DNA of 64,000 bases from Acinetobacter sp. ANC 5054 (GCF_002135295.1 NZ_NEGG01000014.1:1-64000), one strand, 5' to 3'; shown: positions 45,888 to 56,322, counted from the stretch's first letter. Numbers and translations are program-made. The notes: generated by a model not told the origin, from the sequence alone.

Positions 45888-47723
45888 TTAGTTATTACGG
45901 TTACGTTTACGTTCGTTTTCAGTCAACCAACGTTTACGGATACGGATTGACTTAGGTGTTACTTCAACTAATTCGTCGTCTTCAATGAATTCAAGCGCTT
46001 GTTCAAGCGTAAACTCAATGTTTGGAACAAGTGTTAATGCATCATCAGTACCAGAAGCACGTACGTTTGTTAACTGTTTTGCTTTAGTTGGGTTTACAGT
46101 CATGTCGTCTGAACGTGAGTTGATACCAACGATCATACCTTCATAAACTTCTAACTGTGGTTTAGCAAATAGACGACCACGGTCTTGAAGTGTAAACAAT
46201 GCGTAGCCCAAGCAAACGCCTTGAACCATAGAAATCAACACACCGTTTTGACGTTTCGCAACAGTACCTTGTTTCATCGGACCGTAATGCGAGAAGCTTG
46301 ATGTCATGATACCTGTACCTGAAGTCATCGTTAAGAATTCAGAACGGAAACCAATCAAACCACGTGAAGGAACAGTTGCTTCAATACGGATACGGCCTTT
46401 GCCATCAACTTCCATATTGGTCATTTCACCTTTACGGTGACCCATTTGTTCCATTACAGAACCTTGGTGTTGTTCTTCAACGTCAAACGTTACGTTTTCG
46501 TAAGGTTCTTGTTTTTCACCATCAACTTCTTTCAAGATTACTTGTGGACGTGATACGCCCATTTCGAAGCCTTCACGACGCATGTTTTCAATAAGAACTG
46601 AAAGGTGAAGTTCACCACGACCAGATACTTTGAAACGGTCTGGACTGTCAGTATCTTCAACACGAAGCGCTACGTTGTGAATCAATTCGCGGTCAAGACG
46701 TTCACGGATATTACGTGAAGTAACGAATTTACCTTCTTTACCAGCAAACGGTGAGTTGTTTACTTGGAAAGTCATAGACACTGTAGGCTCATCTACAGAA
46801 AGCGCTGGAAGTGCTTCAACTGCTTTTTGATCACAGATTGTGTCAGAGATATGAAGTTCATCAATACCTGTTACACAAACGATGTCACCTGCTTGAGCTG
46901 ATTCAACATCGATACGTTCTAAACCATGGTAACCCATGATTTTTAAGATACGACCGTTACGAGTTTTACCTTCTTTGTCGATTACGGTTACAGGAGTGTT
47001 TAATTTCACTGAACCGCGTTGAATACGACCAACACCGATAACACCTACGAAGCTGTTATAGTCAAGTGAAGATACTTGCATTTGGAATGGACCATCAACG
47101 TCAACTGCTGGTGGTTCAACGATGTCTACAATTGTTTCGAACAATGGAGTCATGTCTTCAGCAAGTTCTTCTGGAGATGGACCAGCCACACCGCGAAGAC
47201 CTGAAGCATAGACAACAGGGAAATCTAACTGTTCATCAGTACCGCCAAGGTTGTCGAACAAATCGAATACTTGGTCAATTACCCAGTCAGGACGTGCACT
47301 TGGTTTATCAACTTTGTTGATAATTACGATTGGTTTCAAACCACGTGCGAACGCTTTTTGCGTTACGAAACGAGTTTGTGGCATTGGACCTTCTTGAGAA
47401 TCTACAAGAAGAAGTACGCAGTCAACCATCGACATAACACGTTCTACTTCACCACCGAAATCGGCGTGTCCCGGGGTGTCCACGATGTTGATACGGTATT
47501 CAGTATCAGTACGTTTGTCTAACCATTTGATTGCAGTGTTTTTTGCAAGAATGGTAATACCACGTTCGCTTTCGATAGCGCCAGAATCCATTACACGTTC
47601 GATCTCGCCTGCGCGATCGCCAAGAGCACCTGATTGCTGTAAAAGTTTATCTACAAGAGTAGTTTTACCATGGTCGACGTGCGCGATGATGGCAATGTTA
47701 CGGAGAGTTTTAATATCTGACAT
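45888..47723 (-). CDS. typA: translational GTPase TypA/BipA
   Basis: 611 residues. G1 is AHVDHGKTTLVDKLL, the switch region has ERGITILAKNTAI, G3 is DTPGHADFGGEV, and G4 is NKVDKP. Domains II and III follow, with GMIVGINSRSDDMTVNPTKAKQLTNVRA and the C-terminal domain that is special to BipA. BipA binds ribosomes and helps 50S assembly and growth under stress, mainly at low temperature. It ends at a strong terminator. Confidence 0.95.
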   Translation of the reverse strand: MSDIKTLRNIAIIAHVDHGKTTLVDKLLQQSGALGDRAGEIERVMDSGAIESERGITILAKNTAIKWLDKRTDTEYRINIVDTPGHADFGGEVERVMSMVDCVLLLVDSQEGPMPQTRFVTQKAFARGLKPIVIINKVDKPSARPDWVIDQVFDLFDNLGGTDEQLDFPVVYASGLRGVAGPSPEELAEDMTPLFETIVDIVEPPAVDVDGPFQMQVSSLDYNSFVGVIGVGRIQRGSVKLNTPVTVIDKEGKTRNGRILKIMGYHGLERIDVESAQAGDIVCVTGIDELHISDTICDQKAVEALPALSVDEPTVSMTFQVNNSPFAGKEGKFVTSRNIRERLDRELIHNVALRVEDTDSPDRFKVSGRGELHLSVLIENMRREGFEMGVSRPQVILKEVDGEKQEPYENVTFDVEEQHQGSVMEQMGHRKGEMTNMEVDGKGRIRIEATVPSRGLIGFRSEFLTMTSGTGIMTSSFSHYGPMKQGTVAKRQNGVLISMVQGVCLGYALFTLQDRGRLFAKPQLEVYEGMIVGINSRSDDMTVNPTKAKQLTNVRASGTDDALTLVPNIEFTLEQALEFIEDDELVEVTPKSIRIRKRWLTENERKRNRNN

Positions 47724-47896
47724 GTGAATTCGATACGCCTAAAGTTTGAGGGCAAATTATACAGAAAAAATATAGATTTTAGTAGTGACAGTTTATTGAC
47801 AATGGCATTTTTTTTGACGACTGGCACGCTTTAGGTTTTGTAAAGCTGTGTAAACAGATTAGAATAGCGCCACCTAGCCTTAATTTTCAGTGCCGC

Positions 47897-49267
47897 ATGT
47901 CTGATCTCAATCAATCTCCCAACTCACAAAATCAGCTCGATTTGGTCTATGGACTCAACGATCGACCAAAACCATTTATCGCTTTCTTAGCAGCTTTTCA
48001 GCATTTATTGGCTATCATCGTTCCAATCGTGACGCCAGGATTGTTAATCTGTTTGGCGCTTGGCGTGTCACAAGAAGACACCAACATGATTCTTTCCATG
48101 TCTTTGGTGATCTCTGGTATTGCTACTTTTCTACAATGTAAAAAAGTTGGCCCTTTCGGTGCTGGTCTTTTAATTGTACAAGGCACAAGCTTTAACTTTA
48201 TTGGTCCTATTATCGGTATTGGTTCAGCGATGGTTGCAGCAGGTACGCCTGTAGAAGCAGTCATGGCTTCCATTTTTGGTGTGGTGATCGCGGGTTCATT
48301 TATTGAAATGGGTGTGTCACGTATTTTGCCTTGGGTGAAAAAACTGATTACGCCATTGGTCACTGGTATTGTGGTGTTGTTGATTGGTTTGACCCTCATT
48401 AAAGAGGGTTTAATCAGCATGGGTGGTGGTTATCAAGCCATGGGCGATAAAACCTTTGCCAATGCAGACAACCTCATCATGTCATGTACAGTTTTGGCAC
48501 TTATTATTTTACTCAACCGCGTACGTATTACATGGGTGAAAAGTTCTGCAATTTTAATCGCTCTTGTAGTGGGTTATATCCTTGCAGGCTTTATGGGGCA
48601 TTTAAACTTTGATGGTTTAAAAGATGCACCATTAGTTCAGATCCCTACACCAATGCACTTTGGTTTAAGCTTCTCTTGGAGCTTATTCATCCCAATGGCA
48701 TTTATCTACCTTGTGACATCTTTAGAAGCGATTGGCGATATTACTGCGACTTCTAAGCTTTCAAATCAAGCTGTAGATGGTCCTGAATGGATGAAGCGTA
48801 TTAAAGGTGGTGTGCTGGTCAATGGTGCAAACTCTTTCTTAGCAGGTATTTTCAATACTTTCCCAAGTTCTGTTTTCGCACAAAATAATGGTGTGATTCA
48901 ATTAACTGGTGTTGCAAGTCGTTATGTAGGGATTTGGATTGCTGCTCTATTGGTTATTTTAGGCTTACTTCCTGCTGTAGCAGGTGTGATTCAAGCGGTA
49001 CCGCAAGCGGTTCTAGGTGGTGCTGTAATGGTGATGTTCGGTGCTGTGGCTGCCTCGGGTATTAATATCTTGTCAGGCATTCATCTCGATCGCCGCGCAT
49101 TATTAATCATTGCGATTTCATTGGCATTGGGTTTAGGTGTTGCACAAGTACCACAAATCCTTGAACATCTTCCTGAATTGTTCCGTAATATCTTTAGCTC
49201 AGGTGTTGCCACTGGTGGTATCGCTGCCCTTATTTTGAATATTGTTCTTCCTGAAGTGAAGAAGTAA
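47897..49267 (+). CDS. NCS2-family xanthine/uracil permease
   Basis: 456 residues, about 12 to 14 helices. Family signatures: FLAAFQHLLAIIVPIVTPGLLI, VQGTSFNFIGPII, FIYLVTSLEAIGDITATSKL (the conserved Glu of transport) and GVLVNGANSFLAGIFNTFPSSVFAQNNGVIQLTGVASR. The pattern is closest to XanP/XanQ and related purine carriers. The exact substrate is not readable. A strong terminator follows 18 bp after the stop. Confidence 0.9.
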   Translation: MSDLNQSPNSQNQLDLVYGLNDRPKPFIAFLAAFQHLLAIIVPIVTPGLLICLALGVSQEDTNMILSMSLVISGIATFLQCKKVGPFGAGLLIVQGTSFNFIGPIIGIGSAMVAAGTPVEAVMASIFGVVIAGSFIEMGVSRILPWVKKLITPLVTGIVVLLIGLTLIKEGLISMGGGYQAMGDKTFANADNLIMSCTVLALIILLNRVRITWVKSSAILIALVVGYILAGFMGHLNFDGLKDAPLVQIPTPMHFGLSFSWSLFIPMAFIYLVTSLEAIGDITATSKLSNQAVDGPEWMKRIKGGVLVNGANSFLAGIFNTFPSSVFAQNNGVIQLTGVASRYVGIWIAALLVILGLLPAVAGVIQAVPQAVLGGAVMVMFGAVAASGINILSGIHLDRRALLIIAISLALGLGVAQVPQILEHLPELFRNIFSSGVATGGIAALILNIVLPEVKK

Positions 49268-49283
49268 GTTCATTTGTCTAAAG

Positions 49284-49317
49284 ACACTGCCTAGGTTCGC
49301 CCTAGGCAGTGTTTTTT
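49284..49317. terminator. terminator between the permease and rsmC
   Basis: CACTGCCTAGG (49285-49295) and CCTAGGCAGTG (49301-49311) form an 11-bp stem with six T after it. The rsmC start lies only 15 bp past the T run, so rsmC must rely on read-through or a promoter inside the permease gene. Confidence 0.9.
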
Positions 49318-49332
49318 GTGATGGAGAGATCT

Positions 49333-50364
49333 ATGGATCTAACAAGTGAAGTCGTTTGTCGACAGATCGATTTATTGAAAGGCCGTGTGTTATTCGTCAA
49401 TGCACCGACAGATGATTTACTCAATCAATTCAACGAATCCGTCCAGCCCGCTATTTGGTGCTGGAATTATAATGATTTTCAGTATTTCCAGTCGCAGCAA
49501 TCCGACGTGCATTTTGGTGTCGAGTTTCCAGAAGCTCAATTTGACCAAGCCGTGATTTTTGTGCCTAAATCAAAAGAATTACTCAATTATCTTCTACATA
49601 ATGTCGCAAGCCATCTGGCTCAAGGTGCTTCAATATTCTTGGTCGGTGAGAAAAAAGCTGGGGTTGAACGTGCTGCGAAACAAATGCTGCCTTATGGTAA
49701 AACATTAAAACTCGATAGCGCACGACATTGCCAAATGTGGCAAACCCAGTTAGAAAAAACAGTCAATACCAAAGCATTAAAAGACTGGGTACAACAATAT
49801 ACCGTTGCAACACCAAATGGTGATCTGACGATTTGTGCCTTGCCAGGTGTCTTTAGTCAGAATCGACTCGATGTTGGAACCGCAACTTTATTGCCATATT
49901 TGTCCCAAGTCACTTCCGGAAAAATTGCGGATTTTGGCTGTGGTGCAGGTGTGATTAGTGCCTATTTAGCCAAACTTAATCCTAAAAATCGTATTTTCGC
50001 GATGGATGTTGATGCTTTTGCTTTAGCTTCAACTCAAATGACATTTGAACAAAATTTACTTCAACCTGAACAACTTGAGATTAAAGCTGTATCGGGTATT
50101 GAAGATGCTCCACTATTTTTGCACGCTATTGTCAGCAACCCACCCTTCCATCAAGGGATTCAAACCGACTACAATGCCAGTGAAAATCTATGCAAAACAT
50201 CGCGCAGACACTTAAAGTCTGGGGGTGAGCTTTGGATTGTTGCAAACCGCTTCCTCAATTATCCAACTTTAATTGAGCAACATTACGGTCAATGCACAGT
50301 AAAAGCTGACCAACAAGGCTTTAAAGTGCTGTTCGCGAGCACGCAAAAAAATCTTAAGGAATAA
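49333..50364 (+). CDS. rsmC: 16S rRNA (guanine-1207-N2)-methyltransferase RsmC
   Basis: The start at the ATG at 49333 has GGAGAG upstream and gives 343 residues, the same as E. coli RsmC. The C-terminal half holds the SAM site [16 protein letters not shown], then [10 protein letters not shown], and the catalytic VSNPPFHQG. The N-terminal half is a degenerate methyltransferase domain. RsmC methylates G1207 of the 30S subunit. It overlaps or abuts lysP (TAATG), so the two are coupled. Confidence 0.9.
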   Translation: MDLTSEVVCRQIDLLKGRVLFVNAPTDDLLNQFNESVQPAIWCWNYNDFQYFQSQQSDVHFGVEFPEAQFDQAVIFVPKSKELLNYLLHNVASHLAQGASIFLVGEKKAGVERAAKQMLPYGKTLKLDSARHCQMWQTQLEKTVNTKALKDWVQQYTVATPNGDLTICALPGVFSQNRLDVGTATLLPYLSQVTSGKIADFGCGAGVISAYLAKLNPKNRIFAMDVDAFALASTQMTFEQNLLQPEQLEIKAVSGIEDAPLFLHAIVSNPPFHQGIQTDYNASENLCKTSRRHLKSGGELWIVANRFLNYPTLIEQHYGQCTVKADQQGFKVLFASTQKNLKE

Positions 50365-50366
50365 TG

Positions 50367-51830
50367 ATGAGCGAAACTCAAAAACCAGCTCAGCTTCAGC
50401 GTAAGTTGGGTGCTCGCCATCTCAACATGATTGCAATCGGTGGCTCAATTGGTACAGGTTTATTCCTTGCTTCTGGTGCAACCATTGCCAATGCAGGCCC
50501 AGGCGGCGCACTTCTCGCCTACTGTTTAATTGGTATCATGATTTACTTCTTGATGACCAGCTTAGGTGAGCTTGCAACACATAACCCAACTTCGGGTGCA
50601 TTCTTTACCTACGGTACAAAATATGTCGAGGGTGGTTTCGGCTTCGCTTTGGGTTGGAACTATTGGTACAACTGGGCGATTACCGTGGCATTTGAATTGG
50701 TTGCAGTCCAATTCATTATGAAATTCTGGTTTCCAGATATTCCGGGCTTCTACTGGAGTGCGATTTTCCTCGCAATCGTCTTTGCCATTAATGCACTGAC
50801 CGTAAAAGGCTTTGGTGAGTCAGAATTCTTCTTCTCGCTTGTTAAAGTGCTCGCAATTGTTGCCTTTATCATTATCGGTCTGTTTATGATTGGCAAAATC
50901 ATGCTAACACCGGGTGTAGAAACATTTGCCAATTGGAGCAGAGGTGAAGCTCCATTTGTAGGTGGTTTATCTGCCTTGATTGGTGTTGCCATGATTGCTG
51001 GTTTCTCTTTCCAAGGGACTGAAATGGTCGGTGTGGCTGCAGGTGAATCAAAAGATCCTGAAAAGACCATTCCTATTGCCATCAAGCAAATTTTCTGGCG
51101 TATCTTGTTATTTTACATCGTGTGTATTTTTATTATCGGCACACTGATTGCCTATGATGACCCACGCTTATTACAAGCTGCATCTTCTGAAAATATTGCG
51201 CTATCACCATTTACCTTACTGTATGAAAAAGCAGGTTTTGCCTTTGCTGCATCGGTGATGAATGCTGTGATCCTAACTGCGATTTTATCAGCAGGTAACT
51301 CTGGCATGTACTCCTCTACCCGTATGCTGTTTGATATGGCACGTAAAGGCAGTGCACCTAAAGTCTTTGGTCACTTAGATGCACGTGGTGTACCGATGAA
51401 TGCGCTTTATGCTACGACAGCGATCGCGGCACTGTGCTTCTTAACCACATTTATCGGTGAACAAGCGGTATTTAACTGGCTACTGAACATGTCGGGTATG
51501 TGTGGCTTTATTGTGTGGCTCGGTATTGCTGTTTCACATTATCGCTTCCGTAAAGGCTACTTGGCTCAAGGCAATAAATTGGAAAACCTTGCTTACCGTG
51601 CAAAATTTTTCCCATTTGCACCGTGGTTTGCCTTTATTCTGTGTGCCATCGTGGTACTCGGACAGAACTATCAAGCCGTTTTAGATGGTGAATGGTTAGC
51701 AGTTGTCTCTACTTATATTGGTATTTTCTTATTCCTTGCCATTTGGTTGGGTTATAAGTTGAAATACAAAACCAAGTTGATTTCATATCAAGATATGGAT
51801 GTAAAACCTATGAAAGTTGATCAAGACTAA
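50367..51830 (+). CDS. lysP: lysine-specific permease LysP
   Basis: 487 residues, 12 helices of the APC superfamily. From memory it follows E. coli LysP closely: LGARHLNMIAIGGSIGTGLFLASGATIANAGPGGALL, GWNYWYNWAITVA, GFSFQGTEMVGVAAGESKDPEKTIP, VILTAILSAGNSGMYSSTRML and WLGIAVSHYRFRKGY. LysP imports lysine with protons; in E. coli it also gates CadC, which is not present here. ATGs at 50364 and 50367 are both possible; the second has the better distance to AAGGA. Confidence 0.85.
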   Translation: MSETQKPAQLQRKLGARHLNMIAIGGSIGTGLFLASGATIANAGPGGALLAYCLIGIMIYFLMTSLGELATHNPTSGAFFTYGTKYVEGGFGFALGWNYWYNWAITVAFELVAVQFIMKFWFPDIPGFYWSAIFLAIVFAINALTVKGFGESEFFFSLVKVLAIVAFIIIGLFMIGKIMLTPGVETFANWSRGEAPFVGGLSALIGVAMIAGFSFQGTEMVGVAAGESKDPEKTIPIAIKQIFWRILLFYIVCIFIIGTLIAYDDPRLLQAASSENIALSPFTLLYEKAGFAFAASVMNAVILTAILSAGNSGMYSSTRMLFDMARKGSAPKVFGHLDARGVPMNALYATTAIAALCFLTTFIGEQAVFNWLLNMSGMCGFIVWLGIAVSHYRFRKGYLAQGNKLENLAYRAKFFPFAPWFAFILCAIVVLGQNYQAVLDGEWLAVVSTYIGIFLFLAIWLGYKLKYKTKLISYQDMDVKPMKVDQD

Positions 51831-51853
51831 TCCCCATATAAAATGTTCAAATA

Positions 51854-51882
51854 AAAAGCAGTCTACAGACTGCTTTTTTACG
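51854..51882. terminator. Rho-independent terminator
   Basis: GCAGTC (51858-51863) pairs with GACTGC (51868-51873), with A and T tracts. It ends the rsmC-lysP unit. Confidence 0.85.
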
Positions 51883-52325
51883 CCTAAAATAATTTACTCA
51901 TTATTTTTTATTTGGTATCCATATACTTATTGGTCGTTTTCCGAAATCTTGAGTATGACGCATCATAACCTACGTATAGGTTTACACCAACTTTGTCGTT
52001 TAAATTAAGCACTTCAATCATTACTTCAAAAATCTACAATCGCCACTTTCCAAAAGTCCAATTAATTAATCTCTAGTATTTCTCAAAAAAATCATACTCT
52101 TCACAGTAACACTGTAGGATTAAAAACAATGTTGTAATCATATAAGGCTATAGCCTTGATGCCCTGCTTATTTCTATATGTTTTTACTTAGCGTGAAGTC
52201 GCTCTTAAATTTTTAACTGTATTATATCCACTTTAATTTATATGTTTCTGTACTTTAAAGACTTTGTAATCATATTGAATCAATACTTATAAATATAAGA
52301 ATTTTAATATTTTAAAAATTTTAGA
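51883..52325. other. 450-bp gene-free stretch with short palindromes
   Basis: No frame of note. It holds AACCTA-CGTA-TAGGTT (51967-51982), a perfect AAGGCTATAGCCTT (52144-52157) and ACAGT-ACTGT near 52103. It lies between two terminators that point inward, so any transcript from here would be its own. Confidence 0.4.
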
Positions 52326-52327
52326 CG

Positions 52328-52362
52328 TAAAAAAAGCGACTCAGAAGAGTCGCTTTTTTTCA
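52328..52362. terminator. terminator of ompA
   Basis: GCGACTC (52336-52342) pairs with GAGTCGC (52347-52353), with A and T tracts. Confidence 0.85.
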
Positions 52363-52388
52363 CTACAATAAACTAAAGCAAGTTTAGA

Positions 52389-53426
52389 TTATTGAGCCAC
52401 TACAGTACGGCTACCAGAAATAGTCGCGAATACACGACGGTTCATAGCACGACCTTCTTTAGTGTTGTTGTCTGCAATTGGTTGATCCCAAGCGAAACCT
52501 TGAGTAGATAAACGTGAAGCATCTACGTTGTATTCGTTAACCAATGAAGATTTAACAGAGTTAGCACGAGCAAGTGATAAACGTTCGTTTAGCGCACGTG
52601 GACCAGTGTTATCTGTGTGACCTTCAATACGAGCAGTTGCGTTAGGGTATTCAACTAACTTTTCAGCAACTTTCGCGATTTCTGGTTTGTATTGATCTTT
52701 GATGTTTGATTTGTTTGTATCAAAGAATACACGAAGTTCCATGTTAAGGTCTTCAGTCAACTCTTGTGGAGCTGGAGCAACTGGAGCAACTGGAGCTACA
52801 GGAGCAACTTCAACTACAGGAGCAGCTGGTTTCAAGTGACCACCAAGAACTACGTTAAGACCAGCTAAAGCTGTGTAGTTCCAGAAATCTTCGTCGATGT
52901 TGTAAGTAGCACGAGCTTCAGTACGTAGAGATAAAGCATCGTTTAAGCGCCAGAAAGCACCTAGACCTGCGTTACCTAAAGTACCTTCTTCAGTAGTACC
53001 ACGATCAGGACCATTTAAACCACGAGCAGCTGCTTCGTCAAATTTGTATTTATAGTGACCAGCACCTAGTAATACATATGGTTTAACTTTGCTGTCATAG
53101 TTTTTAGTGATTAAATCAGAAGTAGCATAGAAGTTACCATTGATTTGAGTTTGTTTGTATTCGCCAAAATCAACGTCTACATCACCTTTCACTTGGTTAT
53201 ATTCAGCTTCGAAACCTAACCATGGAGTTAATTCAACACCAAGTGCTGCACCAACAAATAAGTCGTCTTGTAGCTCAGGGCTATCAGTCAAGTTACCACG
53301 ACCGTTATTGTGTTGAGAGTCTTGGAAAGTGTAACCAAGCATTAATGGAGTAACAGTTACGCCTGCGTTTGCAGCAGCTAAAGGAGCAGCTACGAGCATT
53401 GCTAATGCAATACGACTCATTTTCAT
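52389..53426 (-). CDS. ompA: outer-membrane protein OmpA
   Basis: The start at the ATG at 53426 has a GGAGG ribosome site and gives [21 protein letters not shown], the signal peptide of Acinetobacter OmpA. An eight-strand barrel (about 23-200) is followed by a linker of repeated VAPVAP units and an OmpA/MotB domain (about 225-345): [45 protein letters not shown] and NRRVFATI. The domain binds peptidoglycan through the conserved Asp and Arg. It is a major porin and adhesin. A long leader and a palindrome lie upstream. Confidence 0.95.
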   Translation of the reverse strand: MKMSRIALAMLVAAPLAAANAGVTVTPLMLGYTFQDSQHNNGRGNLTDSPELQDDLFVGAALGVELTPWLGFEAEYNQVKGDVDVDFGEYKQTQINGNFYATSDLITKNYDSKVKPYVLLGAGHYKYKFDEAAARGLNGPDRGTTEEGTLGNAGLGAFWRLNDALSLRTEARATYNIDEDFWNYTALAGLNVVLGGHLKPAAPVVEVAPVAPVAPVAPAPQELTEDLNMELRVFFDTNKSNIKDQYKPEIAKVAEKLVEYPNATARIEGHTDNTGPRALNERLSLARANSVKSSLVNEYNVDASRLSTQGFAWDQPIADNNTKEGRAMNRRVFATISGSRTVVAQ

Positions 53427-53806
53427 GGATTTATCCTCCAGAGATAACAATTGTTGTTCAAGCTCAAGCCGAAAATTTGGCTATCCTGAGATAGGCTTTC
53501 TAAATACCCCAGTTTTTTTTTTAAGCTATTCACGCTGAATCATACAAACACTTTATTATTTTTCCAAGTGCTTGATTAATCTAATCAAGTAAATTATTGA
53601 CAAAATTACTTACAATTTCCGTTGTAATTCGGTAATTTTTTACTCAATTCTATGCAGTGAATCGCTTATTGTGACTTGCTATTTTTTATTTTAACAGCTT
53701 TATCAAAAATTGAGTAATAAAATTCTATACTCAATTTGCATAATGCTATTAAATTTCGATACTACCTGAAAAATATAAAAATAATATTAAAATTTGGATT
53801 AAATCA
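53427..53806. other. ompA leader and promoter region
   Basis: 380 bp with no gene. It carries the ompA ribosome site, a T-rich leader, the inverted repeat TTACAA-TTTCCG-TTGTAA (53610-53627) about 185 bp upstream of the start, and the promoter side of the pseudopilin gene. Confidence 0.45.
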
Positions 53807-54328
53807 ATGCTTTATACAAAAAAGAAAGGGTTCACTTTGATTGAACTCATGGTGGTGATTGGTATTATCGCAATCGTTGTAACTATTGCACTACCACATT
53901 TCAACAACTTTATGGCCGAGCGTGAGCGAAAAAATTTACAGTTCACTTTATTTAATATCAATCAATTAGCCCGTAACAGCGCAAGCTTATATCGATCAAA
54001 TATAGTAATTTGCCCAACCATAGATCAGCAGCAATGTCTCGCAAACATGTGGAATACAGGTTTAATTGTATTTGCCGACACCAATAAAAACAGACGTATA
54101 GATAATAATGAAAAAATACTGCATTTTGAGCAGCTCAATTTAAAGTATGGTGATTTAGCATGGAAAGGTACGCTTAGAATCCCGAGCCTCACCTATCAAG
54201 CGAGCTATGGCTTACCCAATGGTTCAAATGGAAGCTTTTATTATTGCTCTAAAACAGCAGTCCAGCACCTTCGTATCGTGCTGAGTAATATGGGACATAT
54301 GCGAGTAGAACATCCTGCGAGTTGTTAA
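53807..54328 (+). CDS. GspH/FimT-type pseudopilin
   Basis: It opens MLYTKKKGFTLIELMVVIGIIAIVVTIALPHFNNF: a basic prepilin leader cut after Gly8, Glu5 of the mature chain, and the hydrophobic N-terminal helix. The C-terminal 140 residues carry two Cys pairs and the GspH/FimT pattern (GLIVFADTNKNRRIDNNEKIL). Such minor pilins help start type IV pilus or type II secretion fibres. It stands alone, which is common for FimT-like genes. Confidence 0.85.
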   Translation: MLYTKKKGFTLIELMVVIGIIAIVVTIALPHFNNFMAERERKNLQFTLFNINQLARNSASLYRSNIVICPTIDQQQCLANMWNTGLIVFADTNKNRRIDNNEKILHFEQLNLKYGDLAWKGTLRIPSLTYQASYGLPNGSNGSFYYCSKTAVQHLRIVLSNMGHMRVEHPASC

Positions 54329-54449
54329 AACTTTAAAAGTGGAAACCCATGCGTCTACAAGGAAGCATCAATTAGTCTTTATTCCTCCCTTGTTTTACAT
54401 ATACTGCTAGTGCATTTTAAAAATTAATCTATGGAATTGGAGATTCATA

Positions 54450-55625
54450 ATGACTGATATCGTCATCGTTAATGGTGCCCGTACTGCAATGGGTGGATTT
54501 CAAGGTAGCCTAGCAGGCTTAACCGCACCACAATTGGGCGCAGCAGCGATTAAAGAAGCCATTTCGCGCTCAGGTCTGCAGCCTACCGATGTTGAAGAAG
54601 TCATTATGGGCTGTGTATTACCAGCTGGCTTAAAACAAGGTCCTGCACGTCAAGCAATGCGTCAGGCGGGTCTTCCCGACTCAACTGGTGCGGTGACCAT
54701 TAACAAACTATGTGGTTCTGGAATGAAAGCCGTGATGCAAGCTGCGGACATGATCAAAGCCGGTTCTGCCCAGATTGCAGTTGCAGGCGGTATGGAATCT
54801 ATGACCAATGCACCTTACATCTTGACGAAAGCACGTGCAGGCTACCGTATGGGTCATGGCGATGTAAAAGATCATATGTTCTTGGATGGTCTTGAAGATG
54901 CTGAAACTGGCCGCCTCATGGGTTCTTTTGCACAAGATATGGCAAATACCAAAGGCTATAGCCGTGAACAAATGGATGATTTTGCAATTCGTTCACTTAA
55001 GCGTGCACAAACAGCGATTACAGAAGGCTATTTTGCTGATGAAATTGTACCTGTCACTGTTTCAAGCCGCAATGGTGATGTGATTGTCGATAAAGATGAA
55101 CAGCCATTCAATGCCAACATCGACAAAATTCCGACCCTGCGCCCTGCATTTGCCAAAGACGGTACGATCACAGCTGCCAATGCCAGTTCAATTTCCGACG
55201 GTGCGTCGGCTTTGGTTTTAACCTCAGTTGAAAATGCTGCGGCAAAAGGTTTAGCGCCTTTAGCGAAAATTGTAGCTTATGCGTCTAACTCTCAACACCC
55301 TTCTGAGTTTACCATTGCGCCAGTCGGTGCGATTCAAAAAGTATTAAATGCTACGGGTTGGGATGCACAAGAGGTTGACCTTTGGGAAATCAATGAAGCC
55401 TTTGCCATGGTGACGATGTGCCCAATCGATGAATTCAACTTAGATGCTGAGAAAGTGAATATCAATGGTGGTGCATGTGCACTGGGACACCCTGTTGGCT
55501 CTACAGGCTCTCGTATTATTTTGACGCTGATTCACGCATTGAAACGTACTGACGGTAAACGTGGTATTGCAGCCCTCTGTATTGGCGGCGGTGAAGCAAC
55601 TGCTGTAGCAATTGAACTAATTTAA
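54450..55625 (+). CDS. acetyl-CoA acetyltransferase (thiolase)
   Basis: 391 residues. The acylated Cys lies in NKLCGSGMKAV (about residue 88), GGMESMTNAPY follows, and the second half has NEAFAM, NVNGGACALGHPVGSTGSRI (His) and CIGGGEATA (second Cys). The biosynthetic thiolases AtoB and PhaA have the same order. It condenses or cleaves acetoacetyl-CoA. The ATG has GGAGA upstream. No ato or pha partner is adjacent, so the pathway is open. Confidence 0.95.
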   Translation: MTDIVIVNGARTAMGGFQGSLAGLTAPQLGAAAIKEAISRSGLQPTDVEEVIMGCVLPAGLKQGPARQAMRQAGLPDSTGAVTINKLCGSGMKAVMQAADMIKAGSAQIAVAGGMESMTNAPYILTKARAGYRMGHGDVKDHMFLDGLEDAETGRLMGSFAQDMANTKGYSREQMDDFAIRSLKRAQTAITEGYFADEIVPVTVSSRNGDVIVDKDEQPFNANIDKIPTLRPAFAKDGTITAANASSISDGASALVLTSVENAAAKGLAPLAKIVAYASNSQHPSEFTIAPVGAIQKVLNATGWDAQEVDLWEINEAFAMVTMCPIDEFNLDAEKVNINGGACALGHPVGSTGSRIILTLIHALKRTDGKRGIAALCIGGGEATAVAIELI

Positions 55626-55636
55626 TGCTTCATAGC

Positions 55637-55668
55637 CTCCCTTGTTAAAGGGAGATTGAGAGGGGTTA
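55637..55668. repeat. partial copy of the palindromic intergenic repeat
   Basis: CTCCCTTGTTAAAGGGAG followed by GAGAGGGGTTA resembles one half of the repeat at 26870-26940. It lies just after the thiolase stop. Confidence 0.45.
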
Positions 55669-55699
55669 TTTCAGCCCTTCTTGTCAAAAAAAGCGTATT

Positions 55700-55728
55700 A
55701 AAATCCTCCCTCAGTGGAGGATTTTTTA
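55700..55728. terminator. Rho-independent terminator
   Basis: AATCCTCC (55702-55709) pairs with GGAGGATT (55716-55723), then T run. It ends the thiolase gene. Confidence 0.8.
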
Positions 55729-55818
55729 TGCTTACATTTTTTAATCATTGCATCATTTAAAGTTAAGAAAAGCGATTTAGAATTGAAGTGAACCTATAAA
55801 AACAACGGACAATCAAAA

Positions 55819-56265
55819 ATGCAACTGAACCACTATCTGAATTTTCAAGGTACGACCGAAGCTGCTTTTCGTTTTTACCAATCTGTCTTTGGCGGCGAAT
55901 TTTTAACACTCACGCGTTATGGAGATTTACCCGCTGAAGATGGTGTTAACTTATCCGAGACAGACAGGCAAAAAATTATGCATATTTCTTTGCCCATTAA
56001 TGAATTTACAATTCTCATGGCCTCAGATGTAAATGAACAGTTTTGCGCACAGACCAATCGCCCTTTTGCGATCGGCAACAATCACTATATTTCGATTAAC
56101 TTAGATCCATCGGAACAAGACAAGGCACACCATTTATTTGATGCGCTTTCTCAAGATGGCACGATCGAAATGCCGCTTGAGAAGACCTTTTGGGGTGCTT
56201 TATATGGCGCACTTACCGATCAATTTGGCATTCAATGGATGGTAAATTGCGAGCTTGACCATTAA
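55819..56265 (+). CDS. VOC/PhnB-like glyoxalase-fold protein
   Basis: 148 residues: LNHYLNFQGTTEAAFRFYQSVFGGEFLTLTRYGDLP at the start, HISLPINEFTILMASDV in the middle, and KTFWGALYGALTDQFGIQWMVNCE at the end, the typical PhnB/VOC pattern. Such proteins bind metal or small molecules; the exact role varies. It has its own terminator. Confidence 0.85.
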   Translation: MQLNHYLNFQGTTEAAFRFYQSVFGGEFLTLTRYGDLPAEDGVNLSETDRQKIMHISLPINEFTILMASDVNEQFCAQTNRPFAIGNNHYISINLDPSEQDKAHHLFDALSQDGTIEMPLEKTFWGALYGALTDQFGIQWMVNCELDH

Positions 56266-56275
56266 TAAACTATGA

Positions 56276-56309
56276 TGAAAAAATCCTCCACTTGGGAGGA
56301 TTTTTTTTA
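56276..56309. terminator. Rho-independent terminator
   Basis: AATCCTCC pairs with GGAGGATT around ACTTG, with A and T tracts, between the convergent VOC and DUF934 genes. Confidence 0.85.
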
Positions 56310-56322
56310 TTCAAAAGGTAGC

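Noticed and set aside
50750..51085. Open frame of 111 aa opposite lysP
   Set aside because: Antisense shadow of lysP.
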